Source: Treponema sp.
Lineage (GTDB): Bacteria; Spirochaetota; Spirochaetia; Treponematales; Breznakiellaceae
Direction of reading: 5' to 3'
Assembly: GCA_031266095.1 (NCBI GenBank)
Contig: JAISBR010000107.1
Span: forward strand, 1-47,213
DNA: 47,213 nucleotides
This document shows positions 17,105 through 26,246 of the stretch, piece by piece. The translations under genes were made by a program, and so were the position numbers. Within the stretch, counting starts at the first letter, position 1; each line of letters begins with the position of its first letter. The notes under the pieces were generated by a model. That model was not told the DNA's origin, searched no databases, and saw only the letters and a program-made list of their open reading frames with translations.

Positions 17105-18853
17105 ATGTTAGATTACAGCGATTATATTTCCGATCTCCCGGATATTCCCCATCAAAATTTCGCTCAACTGCTTGAACAGGTATCCCGAGATTATCCTGAG
17201 AATATTGCCATTATGTACCGTTCCGGCAAGCAGAGGGAATTTACCTGTTGGACTTATAGGCGGTATGCCGAGGAATGCCGCAGAGTCGCGCGGGGGCTGC
17301 TTGCGGCGGGACTTACCAAAGGGGACCGGGTAGTGCTCTGGGCGGAAAACCGGCCCGAGTGGATGGCGGTCTGGCTGGGGACCATAATCACGGGTATTTG
17401 CATTACGCCGGTGGATTTTCTCCTCTCCGAGCAGGAATGCCTCAACATCATCACGATTACGAACGCCAAAGCCTTCTTTTATTCCGCCAGGAAGCGGGAT
17501 TTTGCCAAGTCGTTGCCGGGGAAGGGACTGCGCCTCAATGCCTCGGTGTGCATCAGTCCCAAAAGTGAGTATGCCGCAGAACAGACCGAGTTTGACCGCT
17601 TCGGCGCGGATGCCGGCGGCCAGATCCTGCCCCCGCCTGACAGTATCGGGCCGCACGACTCCGGGTCTATCGTGTTTACCTCCGGGACCACCGGTTTTGC
17701 CAAGGGCGTTGTTCTTTCCCATAAGGGTATTATCTCCAATACCAGCGCGGCCATTCGCATGCTGGAACCTAATTCAAAGGATGTGTTCCTGGATGTGCTA
17801 CCCCTTCATCATACCTATCCCACAACGTGTACCTTTATAGTGCCTATCTCCCTCGGTATTCCGGTGGTAATCGCCGAAAAGATCGTGGGTAAGGTTGTAA
17901 TCGACGATGTCAGGGATGCGGGGGTTACCTATCTTATCGCGGTACCCCTGCTCTTTGACAAGGTAATGGCCGCTATTGAGGCGGGTTATAACAAACTGCC
18001 CGGGATCATCCGCAGGCCTTTGAATGTACTGCGCGTGATTGCCCTCGCGGAGGCAAAAAAAGGACGGCCGGAATTCGGCATGAAAGTGTTTCGTTTTATC
18101 CGGAAAAAAGCCAGCCTGCATTCGGTCAGGCTCATGGTCGCGGGCGGCGGGCCACTCAACCCTAAGACAGCGGATTTCTTCGATTCCCTGGGCTTCAATA
18201 TTGTCCATGGTTACGGCATGAGTGAGAATGGTCCCCTTATCAGCGTAAACACCCCCCGGCACCGCCGAAACATGTCGGTGGGTCTTCCGGTCAGTTACAC
18301 CGATGTAAAAATCCTCGACCCAAGTCCGGAAGGGATCGGTGAAATCGCGGTCAAGTCCCCCTCCCTTATGCTCGGTTACTTTGAGAACGAGGAAGCCACC
18401 AGGGAAGTCTTTACCGAAGACGGCTACCTGCTGACCGGCGATCTGGGTTACCGCGACGAAGATGGCTTTATCTATATCAAGGGCCGGAAGAAAAACCTCA
18501 TCGTCAGCTCCGGTGGCAAGAACATCTATCCCGAGGAGATCGAACTTCATTTTAACAACTCGCGGGTGATAGGTGAGATCCTCGTTGTGGGCCGCAAGGA
18601 GCCCTCTTTTGGCGGTGAGCGTATCTTCGCCGTAACGGTACCCAATTTTGAGTTTATTAAGGAAGATCATCCCGGCAGGGAAAATGACAACGCCTTTATC
18701 AGGGGGCTTATCAAAAAAGAAATTGAGGAAGTGAACCGTTCCCTGCCGGGCTACAAAAAGATTGGCGATTTCACGCTGCGCGTGGAGCCGTTTGAGAAAA
18801 ACGCCCAGCAGAAGATACAGCGCTTTCTGTATAAGAGCTACGAGAATCCTTAA
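17105..18853 (+). CDS. Long-chain acyl-CoA ligase (AMP-binding)
   Basis: This 582-residue member of the ANL superfamily activates a fatty acid with ATP and couples it to CoA. The adenylate P-loop S-I-V-F-T-S-G-T-T-G-F-A-K-G is near residue 190, followed by H-G-Y-G-M-S-E-N-G-P. The hinge region reads G-D-L-G-Y-R-D-E-D-G-F-I-Y-I-K-G-R-K-K-N, and the end keeps the catalytic-lysine context (F-E-K-N-A-Q-Q-K-I-Q-R). I chose the ATG at 17105 because GAGG lies six bases before it; an ATG at 17093 overlaps that site. The gene converges on and overlaps by four bases the HAD gene on the other strand. Confidence 0.92.
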   Translation: MLDYSDYISDLPDIPHQNFAQLLEQVSRDYPENIAIMYRSGKQREFTCWTYRRYAEECRRVARGLLAAGLTKGDRVVLWAENRPEWMAVWLGTIITGICITPVDFLLSEQECLNIITITNAKAFFYSARKRDFAKSLPGKGLRLNASVCISPKSEYAAEQTEFDRFGADAGGQILPPPDSIGPHDSGSIVFTSGTTGFAKGVVLSHKGIISNTSAAIRMLEPNSKDVFLDVLPLHHTYPTTCTFIVPISLGIPVVIAEKIVGKVVIDDVRDAGVTYLIAVPLLFDKVMAAIEAGYNKLPGIIRRPLNVLRVIALAEAKKGRPEFGMKVFRFIRKKASLHSVRLMVAGGGPLNPKTADFFDSLGFNIVHGYGMSENGPLISVNTPRHRRNMSVGLPVSYTDVKILDPSPEGIGEIAVKSPSLMLGYFENEEATREVFTEDGYLLTGDLGYRDEDGFIYIKGRKKNLIVSSGGKNIYPEEIELHFNNSRVIGEILVVGRKEPSFGGERIFAVTVPNFEFIKEDHPGRENDNAFIRGLIKKEIEEVNRSLPGYKKIGDFTLRVEPFEKNAQQKIQRFLYKSYENP

Positions 18854-19674
18854 TCTACGGATTTTTCCAGCAGGGCGTGGACAATTTCCGCGAATCCGTC
18901 GCCGCATTCCCGGCTGGCGGCAAAAGCCGGAGGGCTTTTGATAAGCCCTTCGTAGCGGCGGATATTGGCTACCGCGCAGGCGAGGGGGAATCGAGCGAAC
19001 ATAGGCTCGTCGTTGGGGGAGTCTCCCACAAACATAATCTCCGTTAGATCGCCCTGCCAGCCGAAGCGCTCTCTTAGAAACAGCTCGGTCATTGAGAGTT
19101 TGTCGTAGTCTCCCATCCAGATATTGACGTGGATGGAAGAGACCTTTGCCCTGGCCCCTTCTTCTATGGCAATACCCCTGACCTGTTCGGCGGCGCTTAA
19201 AGGAAGCGCTGGTTCCTCTTCGGCAAAGTCCAGGGCAATATCAAAAAGCCGGGCAAACTGATCCTTTGCGTCCCTGATACCCGGCGTTTCGGCCAAGGCC
19301 CGCCTGCGGATACAGGCCAGGACGGGGTGATCGTTTTTTACCGCGTTTGGATGATACCTCGCTTTGAGAACAGGTAGCCGCTCCACCCCGGCTGCCTCCT
19401 CCGCAGATCGCGGCGCGGACTCTTCCCAGAAGGCCAGGGCGCCATTCTCGCCGATTACGGCGTCTACCGGCCACTCCCGGGCAATGCAATCGCACCAGCC
19501 CGCCGGCCGCCCTGTTACGGGAATCACCTTGAAGTCCGCCTCCTTCAGCTTCCAGAGTGCGGCGTATGACAAGGCCAGGAGCTTCCCCCGCCTGGTGACG
19601 GTGTCGTCAATATCCATTAGCACATAACGGATGCGGGTGGCCTGGCTGCGACTCATTTCGGCAATGGATTTCAT
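18850..19674 (-). CDS. HAD-superfamily phosphatase (type IIB, MPGP/Cof-like)
   Basis: The 274-residue hydrolase has HAD motif I Y-V-L-M-D-I-D-D-T-V-T near its N-terminus, motif II V-I-P-V-T-G-R-P-A, and motif IV M-F-V-G-D-S-P-N-D-E-P-M-F. A C2B-type cap lies between. The G-E-N-G-A-L-A-F-W element after motif II is typical of mannosyl-3-phosphoglycerate phosphatase and sucrose-phosphatase relatives, so a sugar phosphate is the likely substrate. Several in-frame starts exist (GTG 19710, ATG 19674, ATG 19656), none with a strong ribosome site. It is a single gene ending against the acyl-CoA ligase. Confidence 0.85.
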   Translation of the reverse strand: MKSIAEMSRSQATRIRYVLMDIDDTVTRRGKLLALSYAALWKLKEADFKVIPVTGRPAGWCDCIAREWPVDAVIGENGALAFWEESAPRSAEEAAGVERLPVLKARYHPNAVKNDHPVLACIRRRALAETPGIRDAKDQFARLFDIALDFAEEEPALPLSAAEQVRGIAIEEGARAKVSSIHVNIWMGDYDKLSMTELFLRERFGWQGDLTEIMFVGDSPNDEPMFARFPLACAVANIRRYEGLIKSPPAFAASRECGDGFAEIVHALLEKSVD

Positions 19675-19876
19675 ACGCTTACTATAACCGGGATAGAACT
19701 TTCTGTCCACGAATCCTTAGCAGCCAGTTGGCCCTGGGACCTTTTCGGTTCCTGAAATTCCTCTCTCCACCTTTCCGGGTGTTTATCCTGATATTATGGG
19801 AAATTGCAGCGTTGTTTTCAGCCACTAATCCAGATTGCATGGCATCGTACATTTTGGAGAGACGAAAATTTCCCTT

Positions 19877-19905
19877 GCTATTTCCAAGTCAGTGTAGTAT
19901 CTTAA
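19877..19905 (+). promoter_or_regulatory. Possible promoter of the ferredoxin operon
   Basis: TTGCTA, a 17-base gap and TATCTT precede the ferredoxin gene by about 30 bases. It is a moderate consensus match in the only gap before this three-gene unit. Confidence 0.35.
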
Positions 19906-19933
19906 TAGTAATCCCAAGTGAGAGAGGTATGAA

Positions 19934-20104
19934 ATGGCATACAAAATCAGTGACGCGTGCGTCAACTGCGGTTCTTGTGACAGCGAGTGTCCGGTTGAGG
20001 CTATTTCCGAAAAGGATAGCCATCGCTGGATAGATCCTGACAAATGCCAGGATTGTGGCGTTTGCGCCGGGGCTTGCCCTTGTGACGCCATAGCCGCTGA
20101 ATAA
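19934..20104 (+). CDS. 2[4Fe-4S] ferredoxin
   Basis: This 56-residue protein is a clostridial-type ferredoxin. The first cluster motif is C-V-N-C-G-S-C-D-S-E-C-P (Cys 9, 12, 15, 19) and the second is C-Q-D-C-G-V-C-A-G-A-C-P (Cys 38, 41, 44, 48). It carries low-potential electrons, for example for pyruvate:ferredoxin oxidoreductase or hydrogenase. The ATG is preceded by GAGAGG. It is followed after nine bases by the M23 peptidase gene on the same strand, a partner with no obvious functional link. One extra cysteine (Cys 50) follows the second motif. Confidence 0.95.
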   Translation: MAYKISDACVNCGSCDSECPVEAISEKDSHRWIDPDKCQDCGVCAGACPCDAIAAE

Positions 20105-20113
20105 CGATTGTTC

Positions 20114-21100
20114 ATGAGAACATCCGGCAAGGGACCTGCCCTTGCCTTTTTTTTGTTTTCATTACTTGCCCCCCTCCCGGCCCCGGCTGATACTCCCGCC
20201 GGTATTAACCGGGAGGGTGTCTTTCCGGTTATTGCCAGACTGGACGGGCGGGATATAGTCTTCAGGCAGTATATGACGGATGTGGAATCCAACCGGCGGC
20301 GGGTCTTCAGCCGGGAACGAAACCATGAAAGCCCTGCCGCCCTGGCAGAATCCCTCACTATTTACCAGTACAGCCCCCAAGAAGGCGAAGATCTGTTTTT
20401 CCTGGCGGCCCGCTGTAACATACCCTACGCCGCCCTGGCAAGCCTCAACCGGGCGTCCCATCCCGCCCTGCTGGAAACCGGGATGCCGTTACTCTTACCC
20501 TCAATTCCGGGGATTTTTATCCCCGCCGAGCCTCATTCGGACCTTGAACAGCTCCTGTCGGCGGCAAGACCTTCTCAGGGAGAGTCGGTGGCCCTGACCA
20601 TCAGCCGGGGCGGCGTATCGCGAAACGGTGCGGGGGAAATTTTCTATTTTTACCCGGGCGCCGATTTCACGCCAACTGAACGGATATTTTTCCTCAATTC
20701 AGGGTTTCGCTTTCCTCTCCGCTCCTTCACTCTGACCAGTCCCTACGGTATAAGGCAAAACCCCATAACCGGTAATATTGGCCTGCACGCCGGGCTGGAT
20801 CTGGCCGCTCCCGAGGGTGCCGAGGTATTCGCGACCGGGGAGGGAACCGTCACTGAAATCGGGGAAGATCCGGTCTACGGTAACTATGTGGTTATCAAGC
20901 ACAGGGAAAGCTGGGCGAGCCTTTATGGTCATCTGAGGACTGTGGAAACCTCCTTGCGTTCTGTGGTCCGATCAAGTACTCTTATAGGTAGGGTAGGATC
21001 AACAGGGCAATCAACCGGGCCTCATCTCCATTTTGAGCTCCGGCAAAATGGCAGGGCCCGGGATCCCGGTAAGTTGTTATTCCAGGCCGACGGTCAATAA
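20114..21100 (+). CDS. Secreted LysM-M23 peptidase
   Basis: The 328-residue exported protein has a signal peptide (hydrophobic stretch A-L-A-F-F-L-F-S-L-L-A followed by P-A-P-A-D). A LysM-like module follows (~80-140: Y-S-P-Q-E-G-E-D-L-F-F-L-A-A-R-C-N-I-P). The C-terminal M23 domain has H-A-G-L-D-L-A-A-P and T-G-P-H-L-H-F-E-L, giving the zinc ligands. It is expected to bind and cut peptidoglycan in the periplasm. I chose the ATG at 20114 over the TTG at 20108. It sits between the ferredoxin gene and an exported protein gene, all on one strand with very short gaps. Confidence 0.93.
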   Translation: MRTSGKGPALAFFLFSLLAPLPAPADTPAGINREGVFPVIARLDGRDIVFRQYMTDVESNRRRVFSRERNHESPAALAESLTIYQYSPQEGEDLFFLAARCNIPYAALASLNRASHPALLETGMPLLLPSIPGIFIPAEPHSDLEQLLSAARPSQGESVALTISRGGVSRNGAGEIFYFYPGADFTPTERIFFLNSGFRFPLRSFTLTSPYGIRQNPITGNIGLHAGLDLAAPEGAEVFATGEGTVTEIGEDPVYGNYVVIKHRESWASLYGHLRTVETSLRSVVRSSTLIGRVGSTGQSTGPHLHFELRQNGRARDPGKLLFQADGQ

Positions 21101-21124
21101 ACCGCCGCCACTATGGATTGGCGA

Positions 21125-22108
21125 ATGAAACCTGTATATATTATTGCAACTATATTCCTCGTACTTTTAATATCCCGGGCCGGAGCGGAATCTTTCCGTA
21201 CCATAGTGTCGGGTAACACTGAAGTTTCTCTGGATAACTCTGGCGGTTTAGCCATCCCATTGGGCATTAACAGTTCGGCAGTTATCAAGCTAGGGTCGGA
21301 AGCCCGTTTTTTCCGGGGAATCGAGTTGGAACTTTCAGCCCCTCAGGAGTGGCTTGACTATCGGGGCAGTCTTGCTGTGGCGATTTACATTGACCTTGAC
21401 CGGCTTCCCTCTACCGGCGCGACGGATGTGGAAGGCAGCCGCGTTGCCTTTGAGCCCCTACCGGGCAAACTCCAGATCGTGTACCAGTTGCCGGTCCGCT
21501 CTGCCCACAGGCTGCGGACCACGCCTTATGTGACTGTCCCGACAGGGGTCATCCTCCCATCCTCCTTTCCCGTCCTGTTTAGGCTCATGCCGGTCATCAA
21601 AGGCTTGACCGAGGAACTGGAAACTATGGTCTTCAGGCTCACCGCGAAACCTATTCTAAGCGATGAGGGTGCGGTAAAACTAAGCCTCCGCTTTCCCAGA
21701 CAACTCCAAGAAAAGCCTTTCACCCTACTAATTGACGATATGGTGATAGAAAACCCTGCCGAGGAGCAGCTTTTCAAAGAAGGAGAACACCATTTGGTGA
21801 TTCTTTCCGACGATTACCGGAATGAAAGCCTCCGTTTTATGGTAGAACGGGCCAAAGTCCTCGACTTAACCATCGATCTCAAAGATTCCATGCCCTTGGT
21901 TACCTTTGAAGGGCCCATAAACGCCGCTATTTTTCTAGACAATACGCCGGTCATACAGGAAAACGGCGCAATTTCGGTGGAGCCGGGCGTTCACGAGGCC
22001 AAATTCCAAGTAGGGGACTATACGGTCATCAAAACCTTAACCTTTGAGCGGGGAAAGACCTACCGTGTCGCCCTGGCGGTTGATATTAATGTGTTAGAAA
22101 GTAATTAA
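21125..22108 (+). CDS. Exported protein with PEGA-like C-terminus
   Basis: The 327-residue product begins with a signal peptide (K-P-V-Y-I-I-A-T-I-F-L-V-L-L-I-S, cleavage near S-R-A-G-A). The rest is predicted mostly beta strand. The last ~80 residues (I-F-L-D-N-T-P-V, V-E-P-G-V-H-E-A-K-F, then V-I-K-T-L-T-F-E-R-G-K-T-Y) have the rhythm of a PEGA-type surface repeat. I do not recognise the N-terminal part. It is the last gene of the ferredoxin-M23 unit, 24 bases after the peptidase, and is followed by a rho-independent terminator at 22200. A role at the envelope is inferred from the signal peptide and neighbour. Confidence 0.7.
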   Translation: MKPVYIIATIFLVLLISRAGAESFRTIVSGNTEVSLDNSGGLAIPLGINSSAVIKLGSEARFFRGIELELSAPQEWLDYRGSLAVAIYIDLDRLPSTGATDVEGSRVAFEPLPGKLQIVYQLPVRSAHRLRTTPYVTVPTGVILPSSFPVLFRLMPVIKGLTEELETMVFRLTAKPILSDEGAVKLSLRFPRQLQEKPFTLLIDDMVIENPAEEQLFKEGEHHLVILSDDYRNESLRFMVERAKVLDLTIDLKDSMPLVTFEGPINAAIFLDNTPVIQENGAISVEPGVHEAKFQVGDYTVIKTLTFERGKTYRVALAVDINVLESN

Positions 22109-22199
22109 AGAAAATTTGCATTTGTACCGATATTAAAGATGTCGGATTTATAGTTCCCCTCCCAAATCACTATATCTCCGATATGCCTCAAGGGGCATG

Positions 22200-22224
22200 G
22201 GGCCGGTGCAAACCGGCCCTTTTA
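22200..22224 (+). terminator. Rho-independent terminator
   Basis: GGGCCGGT pairs with ACCGGCCC around the four-base loop GCAA, followed by TTTTATTT. It lies about 90 bases after the stop of the exported-protein gene and should end the ferredoxin-M23 transcript. Apart from this hairpin, I see nothing certain in the 22109-22397 gap. Confidence 0.85.
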
Positions 22225-22397
22225 TTTGGTGAATATATACTGCTCCTTGCTGACGGCGGAGGTTCTAACGGTTCCCGAAGAAGGCAATGGAAATATGAGC
22301 TGCATAGGTTATCGAATCGGTATTCCCCTTTGGACTGTCTGTTTTTAACATGAGAATAATGGCGCTTTTGCGTAATATGCGTTAATAATTATTGTAT

Positions 22398-23768
22398 ATG
22401 GTAACAGACGATCGTTTTGACCTTACCGAAGGCAGCATCCTCAAAAAGATTATACTGGTGGCGGCCCCTATTATGGGGACACAATTCCTTCAAATGGCAT
22501 ACAACCTGACCGATATGTTTTGGCTTGGCAAAGTCGGCAGTTTCGCGGTCGCGGCAAGCGGGGCGGCAGGAATGTATATGTGGCTTTCCATGGGATTTTT
22601 GCTTATCGGGCGCATGGGGGCGGAAATCGGTGTCGCTCAAAGCCTTGGCAGAGGAGATAAAAATACCGCCGTTGAATTTTTGCGGAACGCCCTGTTTGTT
22701 AATCTTGTATTGGGCGCCCTTTGTACCGCCGCTTTTATATTCGCCGCAAAACCGCTTGTGGCATTTTTTCCCCTGGGAGAAAAAGCGATATTGGATGACG
22801 CGGCCGCGTACCTTTGTATCGTGGGATTTGGCGTAATCCCCACTTTTATTACGGGCGTTGCCACCGGTACGTATAACGCCGCGGGCAATTCCCATACTCC
22901 CTTTATTCTAAACAGCGTGGGTTTGATTTGTAACGCTGTCCTTGACCCGTTCTGTATATTGATATTGGGCATGGGAATTCGGGGAGCCGCTTACGCGACA
23001 GTTTTCTCTCAGTTGCTGGTTTGCGTTCTTATGTTTATCGCGCTTAAAGGGTTCAAAAACCGCCCCTTCAAAAACTTTCACCTTTGCTCCGGGCTTAATG
23101 TTGAAATAATAACAACAATACTCAAGCTGGCCGTCCCCATTGCCCTTGAAAGCCTTATTTTTTGTTCTCTTACCATGTTAAGCCAAAGGATAGAAGCGCG
23201 TTTTGGGGCGGCCGCTTTTGCTACAGGTAAAATCGGCGCTCAAATAGAGTCATTGACCTGGCTCATCGGCGGTGGATTCGGTTCCGCTCTTGTTGCCTTT
23301 GTCGGTCAAAATTATGGCGCGGGAAAAACAGCGCGCATTGATAAGGCGGTAAAACTTTCTCTTGCGCTGATGGGAACCTGGGGAATAGCGGTTGCGGTAT
23401 TTTTCTGTGTTCTGGGGAAATATATTTTTTACATCTTTTTACCTGACCCTGCAATAGCCGAACTCGGCAAATACTATCTTTGGATTGTCGCGGCGGCCCA
23501 AGTGTCCATGAATCTTGAGGCAGTTTGGGCGGGAACTTTCAAAGGGAAAGGAAAAACCATTCCTCCCTCTTTGGTGGGTATTGCCACAAACGTGTTAAAG
23601 CCTGTTTTGAGCATGATTCTTTCGCGTACCACCCTCGGCGTTTACGGTGTCTGGGCGGCCATTGCCGCCGGAGACGTACTGCGGGGTGTATGCCTTTTCA
23701 TCTGGTATGAATTTTCTTTATCAGTAGAGAACCATCGACGCGGCAAGCCTCAGACGCGGACTGATTAA
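22398..23768 (+). CDS. MATE-family efflux transporter (second)
   Basis: The 456-residue polytopic protein has two MatE halves. The first motif reads Q-M-A-Y-N-L-T-D-M-F-W-L-G-K-V-G. The second half contains G-Q-N-Y-G-A-G-K-T-A-R-I, the conserved loop of the family. It differs strongly from the MATE protein at 2976 and resembles the branch common in archaea and anaerobes. It probably exports cationic or toxic compounds. The ATG at 22398 and a TTG at 22392 are both possible starts; neither has a good ribosome site. It converges with the CHASE2 gene. Confidence 0.92.
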   Translation: MVTDDRFDLTEGSILKKIILVAAPIMGTQFLQMAYNLTDMFWLGKVGSFAVAASGAAGMYMWLSMGFLLIGRMGAEIGVAQSLGRGDKNTAVEFLRNALFVNLVLGALCTAAFIFAAKPLVAFFPLGEKAILDDAAAYLCIVGFGVIPTFITGVATGTYNAAGNSHTPFILNSVGLICNAVLDPFCILILGMGIRGAAYATVFSQLLVCVLMFIALKGFKNRPFKNFHLCSGLNVEIITTILKLAVPIALESLIFCSLTMLSQRIEARFGAAAFATGKIGAQIESLTWLIGGGFGSALVAFVGQNYGAGKTARIDKAVKLSLALMGTWGIAVAVFFCVLGKYIFYIFLPDPAIAELGKYYLWIVAAAQVSMNLEAVWAGTFKGKGKTIPPSLVGIATNVLKPVLSMILSRTTLGVYGVWAAIAAGDVLRGVCLFIWYEFSLSVENHRRGKPQTRTD

Positions 23769-23854
23769 TGTCCGCAATTGCCTGGTCATACATCTTTTTG
23801 TTGGCATATGCAACGCCGTTATCGTTAAAGGAAAGGCTGCTTTGTCAAGCAAGA

Positions 23855-26122
23855 TCAGTTCAATTCGCGGAGGGGCAGTTCGTAGATCTCCATACCGCCC
23901 GATTCCGCAGTTCTGATCTTTCGCGCCGGACGTTTGAGTTCTTTCAGGACCGTATCGGTGACGAGCATCCCGGCGTTGCGCTGGGCGGCCAGGGCGGAGA
24001 GGAAGCGGGAACGGACAACCGGGCGACCGTTCGCGGTATAGCCCGTTTCTTCGGACCAGGAAAAGGCGCATTCCCCATAGTCGATTCCGAAATGCCACGC
24101 GGGGGGATTTTCGTGGCCGGGGACCGCTCGGAGCAGGGCAGCGGCGTAGCCGGCGGCTTTGAGCGCCGGGTGATGGTTGTCCCGGATTTCGGCATCGGCC
24201 AGCTTCCGGCAGATCCGTTCAGGCGGTGAGCCGAAACAGGCCAGTACCGTGTCCCCTTCATAGGAAATAATCGCCGCCCCCGCCTGTTTGAAGGCCAGCG
24301 CGGCGGCTTTGCGGAATTCCGCTGCGGCCCGAACCGCCAGGGCGGGAGTTTCCCGGTCCTCCCGGCTGTAGAGGCCGGGGTACTTTACGGCAATCACCGC
24401 CGCGGGGACGGTATTGATTTCTGATAACAAAGGCCGTCCGGCGCGGATAAGCTCCTTCAGGCAGGCTTTGTGTACCGTCGGTCCATAGGCATAGCGGAAG
24501 CGTCGCGCCCCCCGGCATATCATAGCGAATTTGATGATAACAATTACCAGGGTCCCGGCCAGGCAGGAACCGGCGGGTATAAAGGGATCTATCCAGTAAG
24601 CGGAAATGACAAAGCTCCAGCCGAAACCGGCGGCGCAGAGGAGCGCCGCGAAAAGGCCGGTAACGAGTGCCGCCATAGGCCGTAAGGTATGTATGCACAG
24701 GAGTATGACGAAGACCACGGCGAGGGACCAGAAGAGGATATAACGGTTCTGTTCCGGAATGATATGACTGCCGGTTAAGAGGGTGTTGGCGAGCAAGGCG
24801 GAAGATTCCACCGGGCCGGCCTCGGAGGAGGGGCCCATTATACAGAGAGAGGCGGTCAGGGCTTCGGCCAACAGGTTCCGGCTTTCGATCAAGCACCGCT
24901 GTTGTTCCCTCATGGCAACAAAGGCTTGGATCAATTCGTTACGGAGACCTTGCAGTTTGGCAAGCCCTTCGTCCCCCAGCTTTTCTGTGGCAATGATTTC
25001 CTCGTAGCTGCCGACCAGGGTCATTTCCGCCGGGCCGTAGAGCAGTTCTTCCAGACCGGCAAGGTATGCGGCGCGGGCCGCGAGCCATGCCGCCCGTTTC
25101 TCCTCCTCCGGCGCTTTCAGTAATTCTTCCCACAGGCTTGTTGCATAATCGCGGAGGATCAGGGGTATCCGTTCAGGTATGGTTTGCGAATAGATCCCCA
25201 GAGCTTCCGCATCCTCTAGGAGCCGTCCCATGGCACGGTCCGCCTCCCTGTATTCCTGAAACCATTCCAGGGACAGGCGAAGGAAACGTTCCCCTTCCCG
25301 TGGTTTTTCAATGAGGATGTTTCCATTCTTGTCCAGGGGAATCCGTGATTCCCCGCCGCCGCTTTTCCGGTTTACCAGAACCGGCCCCTGTTCGGTGTAT
25401 TCAACTGCGGATTCTTCCCAGCGCGGTTTAAGGCTTCGGTAAACGATATGTTCGATGACGGCTTCCCCCGCCGTACGTAACAGCGGCGCTATACGCCTGA
25501 GCCTGCCGTCCCTGTCCGGCCGGGGGCGGGCGTACCAGGGGCCATCGTCAATGGCGGACTGAGACCGAAGGTCCGTTGCTTCCAGCACTGAACCAAAGGC
25601 AATGGAAGCGGCCTGGACGGAATCACTCTCATCCTGACGGATGAGGGCTGCGGTAAGCCGATCCCTGCCCCGTTCCGCCAGTTCTACCAGGTTTTCTACA
25701 TAAGCGGCGGACTCTTGGGGAGGTACCGAGCCTACCCGGATAGCCTCAAAAAGATTGCGAATATTGTTTCCCAACAGGGTGTACTCATCATTAAAACGCC
25801 GCCGTATCTCCTCGTCGGTGGCCGTTCTTCCCAGGGAATGTCCCAGCACCGGAACTTCCACAACGAGACCGGATGCGTCCAATTCGATCAGGGTCATAAG
25901 GACCGTAAAAAGATCCCCGGCTTCCACCAGTTCGCCGGTGTCGATAAGCGTAATTTCCCGTGAAACCGGCGCCCCGGAACGGCGGTCCCGGAGAAAATCA
26001 TACAACGGCCCCAGGCGGGGTCCCGCGAGCAGCTGATTCAGCAGCAAGGCGGCGGCGGCGGCTATACCGAGAGACGCAAGCAGTATTAAAAGGGATTGTT
26101 TTCTGGAAATAAAGGCCGGCAT
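23855..26122 (-). CDS. CHASE2-domain protein with a degenerate class III cyclase domain
   Basis: The 755-residue membrane protein has an N-terminal anchor (~10-30). A large extracytoplasmic CHASE2-like sensor follows (~35-460; E-I-T-L-I-D-T-G, then the G-R-L-R-R-I-A-P-L block). Three membrane helices (~465-535) lead to a C-terminal nucleotide-cyclase homology domain (~570-755). In the latter, Y-E-G-D-T-V-L-A-C-F-G keeps one metal aspartate. The first metal motif F-x-D-I-x-G-F is changed to A-V-K-Y-P-G-L-Y, and the N-x-x-x-R catalytic pair near G-R-P-V-V-R-S-R-F is lost. It is probably a sensor with a non-catalytic or altered cyclase output. Single gene. Confidence 0.85.
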   Translation of the reverse strand: MPAFISRKQSLLILLASLGIAAAAALLLNQLLAGPRLGPLYDFLRDRRSGAPVSREITLIDTGELVEAGDLFTVLMTLIELDASGLVVEVPVLGHSLGRTATDEEIRRRFNDEYTLLGNNIRNLFEAIRVGSVPPQESAAYVENLVELAERGRDRLTAALIRQDESDSVQAASIAFGSVLEATDLRSQSAIDDGPWYARPRPDRDGRLRRIAPLLRTAGEAVIEHIVYRSLKPRWEESAVEYTEQGPVLVNRKSGGGESRIPLDKNGNILIEKPREGERFLRLSLEWFQEYREADRAMGRLLEDAEALGIYSQTIPERIPLILRDYATSLWEELLKAPEEEKRAAWLAARAAYLAGLEELLYGPAEMTLVGSYEEIIATEKLGDEGLAKLQGLRNELIQAFVAMREQQRCLIESRNLLAEALTASLCIMGPSSEAGPVESSALLANTLLTGSHIIPEQNRYILFWSLAVVFVILLCIHTLRPMAALVTGLFAALLCAAGFGWSFVISAYWIDPFIPAGSCLAGTLVIVIIKFAMICRGARRFRYAYGPTVHKACLKELIRAGRPLLSEINTVPAAVIAVKYPGLYSREDRETPALAVRAAAEFRKAAALAFKQAGAAIISYEGDTVLACFGSPPERICRKLADAEIRDNHHPALKAAGYAAALLRAVPGHENPPAWHFGIDYGECAFSWSEETGYTANGRPVVRSRFLSALAAQRNAGMLVTDTVLKELKRPARKIRTAESGGMEIYELPLRELN

Positions 26123-26246
26123 GTATCTTATCTTATAATAAATCTCGGTTGATTTAGGATATGTATAAAGCCGTCCTCAACCTGAGTTCATAAAAATTAC
26201 TTTGAGGCTGGCTTTCCCCAAACCTGATATGGAATAAGCTCAGGTA

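Noticed and set aside
17798..18907. Long open frame opposite the acyl-CoA ligase gene
   Set aside because: It is a shadow of a strongly supported gene with GC-rich third positions; it has no domain and no ribosome site.
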